Source: Flavobacterium resistens (GTDB lineage Bacteria; Bacteroidota; Bacteroidia; Flavobacteriales; Flavobacteriaceae). Taken from it: a stretch of 64,000 nt of DNA. The notes beneath the pieces were generated by a model. The model saw only the letters and a program-made list of their open reading frames with translations. It had not been told where the DNA came from and did not search any database. Location of the stretch: NCBI RefSeq assembly GCF_900182645.1, contig NZ_FXTA01000006.1:293334-357333 (forward strand). Reading direction: 5' to 3'. Numbering within the stretch: position 1 is the first letter of the stretch; each line of letters starts with the position of its first letter. Of the stretch, positions 50,796 to 59,532 are shown in pieces. The position numbers and the translations under genes are program-made.

Positions 50796-53700
50796 ATGAA
50801 AAACTTTATTAGGAAGATGACGACTCCTGATTATGTATCTGGATTTGATTTTAAAAAGAAATTGGCCATTTTTTGTGTGCTGGTTTCATTATCTCAAGTA
50901 CAGGCATATGCAGGAGAACCATCAGGAACAAATGCGCTGGAAAAAATAGAACAGCAAAATGGAATTAGCGGGCAGGTTAAAGACCAAAACGGATTGCCGC
51001 TTCCAGGAGCTACAGTTTCGATTAAAGGAACTAAAATTAGTACAATTACAGATTTTGACGGAAAATTTGAATTAAAAGGAGATCAAAACGCAATATTAGT
51101 AGTGTCTTATATTGGGTATGTGACTCAGGAAATTCAAGTAAAAAATAAAGCAAATATCATCGTTCAGCTTGCAGAAAATGCGGCTTCATTAAATGAGGTT
51201 GTAGTAGTTGGATACGGTAAAATGAAAAAAAGCGATTTAACAGGAGCAATTGTTCAGGTTAAAGCAGAATCGTTAGCAAATCAAAACCCGCAGACTGTTC
51301 AGGATTTATTAAGAGGAGTTCCAGGTTTAAAAGTAGGTTATGATCCTGCTGCAAAAGGAGGAGGATCTTTGCAGATTCGTGGGCAGACTTCTGTTTATAA
51401 TCCGGATGGTGCTGGTCATAATTCACCGCTTATTATTTTAGACGGAATGCAGTTTTATGGAGAGCTTTCAGAAATTAATCCTGATGATGTTGGTCAGATT
51501 GATATTTTGAAAGATGCATCTGCAACTGCTGTATATGGTTCTAAAGCAGCAGCAGGAGTTATTGTTCTTTCAACTAAAAAAGGAAAAACGGGTAAGCCTA
51601 TTATTAACCTGACAACAAACATGACGATTGTTAATGAAAGCGCTTATCGTGATGTATATTCTCCAGAAGGATATGTAAAATATCGTGAAGATTGGGAAAC
51701 TGCTAAAACATATGGTACAAATACAACAACCGGAAATTACGAGGCATGGGTTACAGGAACTGCTGCAGGAAAACCGGGCTATTATACAAATCCTAGCCAA
51801 TTAAGTCAGTATGGTATTACTCAGGCGCAATGGTTAGCTTATCAGCCAGCTGCACAAATCCAAGGTAAAAGTTTGAATGAAGTTTGGGGATTACGTCTAG
51901 GAATTACTGATGCTACGCTTTTGAAAAATTTCACAGATGGAAAAACGCACGATTGGTATGATAGTACTTTTAGAACAGGAATAAATCGTGATAATAATTT
52001 AAGTGTTTCCGGAGCAAGTGACAAAGTAAATTATTATATTTCTTTGGGATCTTTAACTTCAGAAGGCGCTATTCAGGGAAATGATTATTCTGCAGTTCGT
52101 GCGAATATGAAAGTGGATGCTAAAGTTACAGATTGGCTTGAATTTGGAGCAAATGTTAACTTTCAAGATCGTTCAGACGGAGATATATCTGTTGGTACAG
52201 GAACTAATTATTGGGATGCAAATATGTTAAGAAACAGCCCGTTTGCTAACTTTAAAGAAACAAATGGCGATTATGCAAGACAACCAATGGGACCAACAAT
52301 TGGAGGTTATAACTATTACTATGATCGCCAATATATGGATCTTGACAGAGGATATACTGTATTGAATACTATTTTTAATACAAAGGTAACTTTGCCTTTA
52401 GGTATTACGTATTCATTTAATGCATCGCCGCGTTATGAATTCTTTTACAACCGTTATTTTCAGTCGGCTGGGAACAAAAACTGGAGTCCTGCTAACATAG
52501 GAGTTGACAGAGAAAACGGTAAAAAATTCACATGGAACATAAACAATACTGTTGCGTGGGATCATACATTTAATGGAAAACACCATATTATAGCAACTTT
52601 TGTTCAGGAAGCTGAAGATTTAAAATCATGGTCAGACCGTGTTGATGCTAATAATATTCAGCCTTCAGATGCCTTAGGATATCACAATATTTCTAATGCA
52701 ACATTGGCTAATAGTACATTTACATCGACAGACACGCATCAAACAGCAGATGCATTAATGGCAAGACTTTTCTATTCATTCGATAATCGTTACATGATAA
52801 CAGGAACGGTACGTCGCGACGGATATTCAGCGTTTGGAGCTTCTTATCCGTATGCAACTTTTCCTTCTGTAGCATTGGGATGGAGCTTTAATAAAGAAAG
52901 TTGGTTTCATTGGGCGCCTATGAGTACAGGTAAATTGCGTTTGTCATGGGGTAAAAACGGAAATAGATCGCTTGCTGATCCTTATTTGGCTTTAGCAAAT
53001 TTAAGTTCAGGTACAGGAGCAACAATGGGATATCTTGATGCTTCAGGAAATATTGTTGATACGAAATATTTAGGAATTGACCGTATGGCAAATCCTAATT
53101 TGCAATGGGAAAAAACTACAGCAACAAACATTGGTCTTGATCTTGGTTTCTTAAATGACCGAATTACAAGTACAATCGATGTTTACAGATCCGTTACAAA
53201 TGATATGATCATGAGTCAGCGTCTGCCTGTGTTTACTGGATTTTCATCAATTGCAACCAATCTTGGAGAGGTTGAAAATAAAGGTATTGAAATAAGCCTT
53301 ACAACTTTAAACATGAAAAAGCCAAACTTTGAGTGGACTACAATGGTTGCTTTTTCATACAACAAGAATATTATTAATAGATTGTATGGAAACATGGAAG
53401 ATGTTAAGGATGCCAATGGGAATGTAATAGGAGCTAAAGAGGCAGATGATAAAACGAATGTATGGTTTATTGGTAAACCGATTTCTCAAATCTGGGATTA
53501 TAAAGTAATCGGAATTTGGCAAAAAGATGAAGCTGTAGAAGCTGCAAAATATGGTCAGCGTCCTGGTGATCCAAAAGTTGAAAACAGTTATACAGCAGAT
53601 GATGTTAACGGAAAACCAACGTATAACGAAAAAGACAAACAGTTTTTAGGACAGACCGCACCTCCAATCAACTGGTCATTGCGCAACGAATTCAAAATTT

Positions 53701-54128
53701 ATAAAAACTGGAATTTGGCAATTAACATGTATTCGTATATGGGACACAAATCACTTGATAGCCGCTATATGAATAATTATAATGATGGAAGTTTGTATAC
53801 AAATAACTACAATCCATTTGTAAATCCGTATTGGACACTTGATAATCCAACAAATGATTGGGCGCGTCTTGATGCCAGAGGGCCTGCAGGAGCTGGAGTA
53901 TCAAAATTATACGATCGCAGTTTTATCCGTTTAGATAATATTTCGTTGGCTTATTCACTTCCTAAAGACCTTGTTGATCGTTTGCATGTGAGAAACTTCA
54001 AAATTTATGCTTCGGTTCAGAACGCTGCAACATGGTCTGCTTCTAAAGAATGGAAATATTATGGAGATCCAGAAACAGGTGGACTAGCTACACGAATGTT
54101 TAATTTAGGATTTAACGTTTCACTTTAA
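50796..54128 (+). CDS. SusC/RagA family TonB-linked outer-membrane transporter (PUL2)
   Basis: A 1110-residue protein with an unusually long polar N-terminus (about 24 residues) before the hydrophobic signal (LAIFCVLVSLSQVQAYAG). Domains: carboxypeptidase-regulatory-like (about 55-135; GQVKDQNGLPLPGATVSIKGT, TDFDGKFEL), plug (about 140-260; NEVVVVGYGKMKKSDLTGAI, DLLRGVPGLKV, SLQIRGQTS, PLIILDGMQFYG, ASATAVYGSKAAAGVIVLSTKKG) and a barrel ending LGFNVSL. The susD gene follows after 11 bases. It carries the same kind of promoter as the beta-galactosidase gene. Confidence 0.95.
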   Translation: MKNFIRKMTTPDYVSGFDFKKKLAIFCVLVSLSQVQAYAGEPSGTNALEKIEQQNGISGQVKDQNGLPLPGATVSIKGTKISTITDFDGKFELKGDQNAILVVSYIGYVTQEIQVKNKANIIVQLAENAASLNEVVVVGYGKMKKSDLTGAIVQVKAESLANQNPQTVQDLLRGVPGLKVGYDPAAKGGGSLQIRGQTSVYNPDGAGHNSPLIILDGMQFYGELSEINPDDVGQIDILKDASATAVYGSKAAAGVIVLSTKKGKTGKPIINLTTNMTIVNESAYRDVYSPEGYVKYREDWETAKTYGTNTTTGNYEAWVTGTAAGKPGYYTNPSQLSQYGITQAQWLAYQPAAQIQGKSLNEVWGLRLGITDATLLKNFTDGKTHDWYDSTFRTGINRDNNLSVSGASDKVNYYISLGSLTSEGAIQGNDYSAVRANMKVDAKVTDWLEFGANVNFQDRSDGDISVGTGTNYWDANMLRNSPFANFKETNGDYARQPMGPTIGGYNYYYDRQYMDLDRGYTVLNTIFNTKVTLPLGITYSFNASPRYEFFYNRYFQSAGNKNWSPANIGVDRENGKKFTWNINNTVAWDHTFNGKHHIIATFVQEAEDLKSWSDRVDANNIQPSDALGYHNISNATLANSTFTSTDTHQTADALMARLFYSFDNRYMITGTVRRDGYSAFGASYPYATFPSVALGWSFNKESWFHWAPMSTGKLRLSWGKNGNRSLADPYLALANLSSGTGATMGYLDASGNIVDTKYLGIDRMANPNLQWEKTTATNIGLDLGFLNDRITSTIDVYRSVTNDMIMSQRLPVFTGFSSIATNLGEVENKGIEISLTTLNMKKPNFEWTTMVAFSYNKNIINRLYGNMEDVKDANGNVIGAKEADDKTNVWFIGKPISQIWDYKVIGIWQKDEAVEAAKYGQRPGDPKVENSYTADDVNGKPTYNEKDKQFLGQTAPPINWSLRNEFKIYKNWNLAINMYSYMGHKSLDSRYMNNYNDGSLYTNNYNPFVNPYWTLDNPTNDWARLDARGPAGAGVSKLYDRSFIRLDNISLAYSLPKDLVDRLHVRNFKIYASVQNAATWSASKEWKYYGDPETGGLATRMFNLGFNVSL

Positions 54129-54139
54129 TAATTACAATA

Positions 54140-56125
54140 ATGAAAAAATATATAAAAAATAAAATCTCAACACTTGTGCCTTTAGTAGCAGTGACTGCTC
54201 TTTTGGTTTCTTGTTCAAAGGATTTTTTGGAACCAGATCCGCTTTCGTTTTATGAGCCTGAAACTACTTTTAGTACTGAATCTGGATTGCAGGCAGTTTT
54301 AGCAAGTGCCGATAAACAACTTCGTAACAATTATATTCATTATAATAGCGCTAGTAATAGTGTGCCAATTGGAACAGAATACGTTTTCTCTGATATGGCA
54401 AAATATGGAAAAACAGATAATAGCAGTACCATTTCTGATTTTGCTAACACTATAGTTCCCACAGGAAGTTTTAAAACAGCAACAAACGATGATTTTTACC
54501 TAGGATTTTACTGGGATGAAGCTTATACCGGAATCAAACATGCTAACACTGTACTGACTTATATTGATAAAGTAACAAGTTTGTCTGAAGAAGTTAAACG
54601 TAAATATATCGGTCAGGCTTATTTTCATAGAGCATACCGTTATCTTAATCTGGTATATCAATTTGGAGATATTCCATTGATTACTAAAATTTTGGAAGTT
54701 CCAAAACAGAGTTATTATTCTACTAGAAAAGAAGCTATCATCGAAATGATTACTGCCGATATGGAAAAAGCTGTGGAATGGGTACCAGATCAAGCCAAAT
54801 TGCCTTATTTAGGTGTAGTGAACAAAGGAGCTTGCCGTCAGTTATTGATTAAATGTTACTTGGCTTCAGGAAGATTTAAAGATGCAGAAAATCAGGCAGA
54901 TTTACTGATTAATTCATCTGGCTATTCTTTAATGCAAGCTAGTTTTGGAACTTTTGATCCAGGTGGAAATCCAACAACATGGACAATTAATAGAAATGTA
55001 ATTTGGGATTTACACCGACCTGAAAATAAAGTTATTGCAGCTAATAGAGAAGCCATTATGATAATGCCAAATGGCGGAGTACAATCTTTCTTGCCTTTTG
55101 CTTCAATGAGAATTTTTGGACCTAACTGGAATTCTGCAACTGTAACAACTCCAGATGGAAAACAAGCAGCAAATCGTTTTGCCTCAAACAACACTGCCAA
55201 TTACCAAGCTAATTATGATTATGCAAGAGCATTAGGACGTGGTATTGCTACAATTAGTGCTTCTTATTATTCGCAACATCCAATGTGGGTTGTAAATGGT
55301 GTTGAAGACAAAAAAGACCTTAGACATAACAGCACAGTTGGTAACTGGGTAAATATGGAAGATCTTAAATATAGTGATAAAACTTCGGCATTTTACGGTC
55401 AAAATTTTAGATTGAGAAATGGTACGACTTTGTTATCAAAAGATACTCTTCGTGAATGGTTTGATTTTCCGTTATATAAAATTTATTTGCATGACGTTGT
55501 AAATGAAACGAATCCAAATGCAACTGATTTTCAGGGAGCAAGTACAGGAAGTAAAGCACATTGGTACTTATATCGTTTAGCTGAAACTTATTTATTAAGA
55601 GCCGAAGCACGTTTTTACCAAGGAAACGTTGGTGGAGCAGCTCAGGATGTGAATACAGTGAGAGCGAGAGCAGGCGCAGCACAAATGTATGGAACAGTAA
55701 CTATAGGTGATATTTGTGCAGAAAGAGGAAGAGAACTTTATCTGGAAGAATGGAGGAATGTCGAGTTAAAACGTATCTCACACTGTTTAGCTCTTAGTGG
55801 AAAACCTGACGAATGGGGCCAGACATACAATAAAACCAATTGGGATAAACAATCCGGAACTGATAATGCCGGCGGAAGTTACTGGTGGCAACGTATCGTT
55901 CACTATACATTGTACAATAAATATCCTAGTGGTATTGTAGTTCCAAATGGAACTAAGTTTTATACGATGGATAAACGTAATAACTACTGGCCAATTCCAA
56001 GCAGTGCTATTACGGCGAATATTAAAGGCAAATTAAGTCAGAACTTCGGTTATGACGGTTATGATGCTAACATTAAAGTTTGGGATAAATGGCAGGATGC
56101 TGTTGCTGATGAAAGTCAGTTATAA
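54140..56125 (+). CDS. SusD/RagB family surface glycan-binding lipoprotein (PUL2)
   Basis: A 661-residue lipoprotein (LLVSCSKDFLEPDPLSFYEPETTF), of the larger RagB/SusD branch, longer than the ~500-residue PUL1 protein. TPR-like helices occur around EEVKRKYIGQAYFHRAYRYLNLVYQFGDIPLI; the C-terminal SusD domain has YRLAETYLLRAEARFYQG, VRARAGAAQMYG and CAERGRELYLEEWRNVELKRISH. It binds the PUL2 glycan together with its SusC. A hairpin lies 48 bases after its stop, and GH16 and further enzymes follow. Confidence 0.93.
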   Translation: MKKYIKNKISTLVPLVAVTALLVSCSKDFLEPDPLSFYEPETTFSTESGLQAVLASADKQLRNNYIHYNSASNSVPIGTEYVFSDMAKYGKTDNSSTISDFANTIVPTGSFKTATNDDFYLGFYWDEAYTGIKHANTVLTYIDKVTSLSEEVKRKYIGQAYFHRAYRYLNLVYQFGDIPLITKILEVPKQSYYSTRKEAIIEMITADMEKAVEWVPDQAKLPYLGVVNKGACRQLLIKCYLASGRFKDAENQADLLINSSGYSLMQASFGTFDPGGNPTTWTINRNVIWDLHRPENKVIAANREAIMIMPNGGVQSFLPFASMRIFGPNWNSATVTTPDGKQAANRFASNNTANYQANYDYARALGRGIATISASYYSQHPMWVVNGVEDKKDLRHNSTVGNWVNMEDLKYSDKTSAFYGQNFRLRNGTTLLSKDTLREWFDFPLYKIYLHDVVNETNPNATDFQGASTGSKAHWYLYRLAETYLLRAEARFYQGNVGGAAQDVNTVRARAGAAQMYGTVTIGDICAERGRELYLEEWRNVELKRISHCLALSGKPDEWGQTYNKTNWDKQSGTDNAGGSYWWQRIVHYTLYNKYPSGIVVPNGTKFYTMDKRNNYWPIPSSAITANIKGKLSQNFGYDGYDANIKVWDKWQDAVADESQL

Positions 56126-56172
56126 TTTAACCAATTTAGATTAGGTTATCCTGTTTTGGACTTAAATAATAT

Positions 56173-56196
56173 CCTCTGCTGTAAATGCAGCAGAGG
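56173..56196 (+). terminator. Hairpin after susD of PUL2 (weak terminator or processing site)
   Basis: CCTCTGCTG (56173-56181) pairs perfectly with CAGCAGAGG (56188-56196) across a 6-base loop. Only a short, interrupted T-rich tail follows (TATTGTTTAT), so it may allow read-through to the enzyme genes and mainly set the ratio of susCD to enzyme mRNA. Confidence 0.55.
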
Positions 56197-56376
56197 TATT
56201 GTTTATAAATTAAGCTTAAAAATCAGCAATTTATTTTCGCAGCTGATTTATCCACAATAATAGATTTAATATTGATTTACAAGACATTATTTCATTTATG
56301 GAGATAATGTATTAGTATTTTATTGAAATAAATTAACCAAAATTGAAACGCTATTTTCAATTTTAAATAATAAGAG

Positions 56377-57234
56377 ATGAAATTTTACCTTTTAAGGTTT
56401 TTACTTGTAACCGGCGTATTGACACTACTTTCAGGATTTGTTTCAAAAGCAGAAAAAGCGTTTGGAGATGAAGAATACAAATTAGTTTGGAGTGATGAGT
56501 TTACAAAAAACGGAATTCCGAATGAAAAGAATTGGAATTGCGAAACAGGTTTTGTGAGAAACCAGGAAGATCAATGGTATCAAAAAGAAAATGCCTACTG
56601 CAAAGATGGTTTTTTGATTATTGAAGCCAGAAAAGAAAACAAAGTAAATCCGAATTTTATTTCTAAAAATCATCGTGACTGGAAAAAACAAAGAGATTCG
56701 ATAAAAGTCACTTCTTCATGTTTAATCACGCAGGGAAAGCATTCCTGGCAATATGGCCGATTCGAAATGCGGGCTAAAATTCCGGTAAAAAACGGAATGT
56801 GGCCGGCCTTTTGGACTTTGGGCATTGAAGGAAACTGGCCTGCAAATGGAGAGATTGATATTATGGAATATTACACTGGAAAAATATTAGCTAACGCCGC
56901 CTGGAAATCAGACAAACAGAATGTTGCCTGGGATAGCGAAATAAAAAAATTGACTGATTTTAAAGATAATTCATGGGCAGATAAATTTCACATCTGGAGA
57001 ATGGATTGGGATGCCGATGCGATTAAATTGTATGTTGACAATCAGTTACTGAATGAAATTAGTGTAAAAGATGCTAATCAAAATGCAGATCAAAAAATAT
57101 TTCCGTTTCAGCAGCCGCATTATTTATTGGTCAATTTGGCTGTTGGCGGAATAAATGGCGGGAAACTCACACCAGACAGTTTCCCGTCAAAATACATAAT
57201 AGATTATATCAGGGTTTATCAAAAAAAGAATTAA
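56377..57234 (+). CDS. Glycoside hydrolase family 16 endo-beta-glycanase
   Basis: A 285-residue exported enzyme with a signal peptide, near-minimal GH16 jelly roll: YKLVWSDEFTKNGIPNEKNW, DQWYQKENAYCKDGFLIIEARKE, SWQYGRFEMRAKIPVKNGMWPAFWTLG and the catalytic motif G-E159-I-D161-I-M-E164-YY. These residues are nucleophile, assistant Asp and acid/base. YIIDYIRVYQKKN at the end is also typical. The family includes beta-1,3-glucanases and beta-1,3-galactanases; the other genes of this locus favour a galactan, but the sequence alone does not decide. The GH43 gene follows after 1 base. Confidence 0.9.
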   Translation: MKFYLLRFLLVTGVLTLLSGFVSKAEKAFGDEEYKLVWSDEFTKNGIPNEKNWNCETGFVRNQEDQWYQKENAYCKDGFLIIEARKENKVNPNFISKNHRDWKKQRDSIKVTSSCLITQGKHSWQYGRFEMRAKIPVKNGMWPAFWTLGIEGNWPANGEIDIMEYYTGKILANAAWKSDKQNVAWDSEIKKLTDFKDNSWADKFHIWRMDWDADAIKLYVDNQLLNEISVKDANQNADQKIFPFQQPHYLLVNLAVGGINGGKLTPDSFPSKYIIDYIRVYQKKN

Positions 57235-57235
57235 A

Positions 57236-58363
57236 ATGAGATTAAAATATTCGATAATTATAAGTTTTATATGCGCCATAATGTTCAGTCAAAACAAAGA
57301 ATTTGAGCCAGGAAAAGAATGGAAAGATACAGATGGAGTTCATATTAACGCGCACGGCGGTGGTATTCTTTTTGTTGACGGAACTTATTATTGGTATGGA
57401 GAACATAAAACAGAAGGTAAAGGAGGGAATACATCCTTGGTTGGTTTCAGCTGTTATTCTTCTAAAGATTTATACAATTGGAAAAATGAGGGAATCGTTT
57501 TAAAAGCAGAAGAAAATCCGAATTCGGAAATAACCAAAGGTTGCATAATGGAACGTCCAAAAGTGATTTTCAATGAAAAAACGAAAAAATATCTGATGTG
57601 GTTTCATTTGGAATTAAAAAATCAAGGTTATAATGCGGCAAAAGCGGCAGTTGCAATAAGTGATAATCCAAAAGGTCCTTTTAAATTTTATAAGTCATAT
57701 CGTCCCAATAAAGGAGTTTGGCCAATGAATTTTAAAGAGGAAAATAAAACGTCTTCTCCAAATGAAGATAAGTTAAAATCATGGAGTTCAGAATGGCTAA
57801 CTGCTGTAAACGATGGAATGTTGGTTCGTAGGGATTTCAAGAAAGGTCAAATGTCAAGAGACATGACAGTTTATGTGGATGAAAATCAAAAAGCGTATTT
57901 AATTCATTCTTCTGAAGATAATTTGACGCTTCACATTTCTGAACTTACCGATGATTATTTAGATTTTACTGAAAAATGGGCAAGAATGGCACCTGCCGGA
58001 CACAATGAGGCTCCAGCTATTTTTAAAAAAGAAGGAATCTATTACATGATAACTTCGGGTTGTACTGGTTGGGATCCAAACGAAGCGCGCTCTTTCTCAT
58101 CAAAATCGATTTTTGGACCTTGGAAATCATTGGGAAATCCATGTATAGGTGAAGATGCTGGTTTGACATTTCATTCACAAAGCACTTATATTTTACCTAT
58201 CTTCGGAAAAAAAGATCAATTTATTTTTATGGCTGATCGCTGGAAACCAGAAAACCCCATTGATGGAAGTTATATTTGGCTTCCAATTACCATTACAAAT
58301 GAAAAGCCGGTTTTAAAGTGGGCAGAGAAATGGAATTTGAACGCTTTTACAGAAAATCAATAA
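57236..58363 (+). CDS. Glycoside hydrolase family 43, exo-beta-1,3-galactanase-like (GH43_24 type)
   Basis: A 375-residue exported five-bladed propeller. The signal peptide is SIIISFICAIMFSQ. Instead of the usual GH43 catalytic pattern it shows the set known from exo-beta-1,3-galactanases: E106 in MERPKVIFN, D209 in SRDMTVYVDE and E258 in GHNEAPAIFKKEGIYYMITSGCTGWDPNEAR. AHGGGILFVDGTYYWYGEHK and HSQSTYILPI also fit that branch. It probably removes galactose from the beta-1,3-galactan backbone, stepping past side chains. GH43_34 beta-galactosidases are close alternatives. It starts 1 base after the GH16 stop, so the two are translated from one message. Confidence 0.85.
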   Translation: MRLKYSIIISFICAIMFSQNKEFEPGKEWKDTDGVHINAHGGGILFVDGTYYWYGEHKTEGKGGNTSLVGFSCYSSKDLYNWKNEGIVLKAEENPNSEITKGCIMERPKVIFNEKTKKYLMWFHLELKNQGYNAAKAAVAISDNPKGPFKFYKSYRPNKGVWPMNFKEENKTSSPNEDKLKSWSSEWLTAVNDGMLVRRDFKKGQMSRDMTVYVDENQKAYLIHSSEDNLTLHISELTDDYLDFTEKWARMAPAGHNEAPAIFKKEGIYYMITSGCTGWDPNEARSFSSKSIFGPWKSLGNPCIGEDAGLTFHSQSTYILPIFGKKDQFIFMADRWKPENPIDGSYIWLPITITNEKPVLKWAEKWNLNAFTENQ

Positions 58364-58438
58364 AAACAGTTGTAAGTAGCTGTAAATTTATAAATTAGGA
58401 TTTGCTAAATCAGCATGTTACTTTAAAAAAATATAAAA

Positions 58439-59464
58439 ATGAAAACTCAGCAAAATTATTTTAAACAGAAATCACGTCTTGTTTTTTCGATGTTTATATG
58501 TCTTTTATATTTTTCAACAACACACGCTCAGAAAAAGAGACCAATAAAAGAAGCTGTTCCTTTAGATTCGATTAGATTGAGTGATCCAGCTATTTTAGCA
58601 GATAAGAAAACCAATATGTATTACATGACTGGTACAGGCGGTTTACTCTGGAAAAGTAAAGATTTAAAATTATGGAGTGGTCCGTATGAAATTGCCCAAA
58701 CAAACCCAAATTCATGGATGGGGCAAAACCCCATGATTTGGGCTGCAGAATTTCATCAGTTTAAAAATAAATATTACTACTTCGCTACTTTTACAAATAG
58801 AGACAAAATAATAGATACTGTTGCCGGTAATAAAATTGAGCGTCGTGCGAGTCACATTTTGGTTAGCGATAATGCTCAGGGGCCTTACTTGCCAATGAAA
58901 GATGACATTTATTTGCCTGTTAATAAACCAACTTTGGATGGCACATTTTGGGTTGATAAGAATGGGAAACCATATATGATCTATTGTTATGAGTGGCTAC
59001 AAAATGGAAACGGAACTATTGAAAAAATAGAACTTAAACCAGATTTAAGTGGTTCAATTGGAGAAGGAAAATTACTTTTTAAAGCAAGTGATTCCCCTTG
59101 GAGCAGAGAAAAAGACGCTAAGGGAAATGACAAACCGAATAAAGTTACAGATGGCCCTTATTTGTTTAAGACAGGTTCCGGACGCTTAGGAATGATTTGG
59201 ACTAGCTGGATTTATGATGTTTATACACAGGGAGTTGCTTATTCTAAAAGCGGTACTTTAGACGGTCCGTGGATTCAGGAAAAAGATCCTATTACACCTC
59301 CAAATTTTGGTCATGGAATGTTATTTCAAACATTTGATGGCAAATGGTTAATGTCAGTTCATAGTCATAAAAAAGTGGAGGGTAAAACAGTCAGAATTCC
59401 GAAATTTTTTGAAATAGATTTATCTGGAGATAAATTAGTGGTATTAAAACCGTATTTGCCATAG
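58439..59464 (+). CDS. Glycoside hydrolase family 43 protein with Asp at the usual acid position
   Basis: A 341-residue exported propeller (signal peptide ending TTHAQ). The base Asp49 (RLSDPAIL) and the pKa-modulating Asp167 (TLDGTFWVDKNGKPYMIY) are in place. At the position where GH43 enzymes normally have a catalytic Glu (xEGP), this protein has D238 in KVTDGPYLFKTGSGRLGMIWTSW. By recollection, TDGP variants occur in some uncharacterised GH43 subfamilies. The arabinofuranosidase/xylosidase-type fold would suit removal of arabinose side chains, but activity is not certain. It lies 75 bases after the first GH43. Confidence 0.82.
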   Translation: MKTQQNYFKQKSRLVFSMFICLLYFSTTHAQKKRPIKEAVPLDSIRLSDPAILADKKTNMYYMTGTGGLLWKSKDLKLWSGPYEIAQTNPNSWMGQNPMIWAAEFHQFKNKYYYFATFTNRDKIIDTVAGNKIERRASHILVSDNAQGPYLPMKDDIYLPVNKPTLDGTFWVDKNGKPYMIYCYEWLQNGNGTIEKIELKPDLSGSIGEGKLLFKASDSPWSREKDAKGNDKPNKVTDGPYLFKTGSGRLGMIWTSWIYDVYTQGVAYSKSGTLDGPWIQEKDPITPPNFGHGMLFQTFDGKWLMSVHSHKKVEGKTVRIPKFFEIDLSGDKLVVLKPYLP

Positions 59465-59532
59465 GATACATTTAAGATTCAATGCATCCATAAAAAGTAG
59501 ATTTTATACAAAGAATTACAAAGTTTTTAAAA

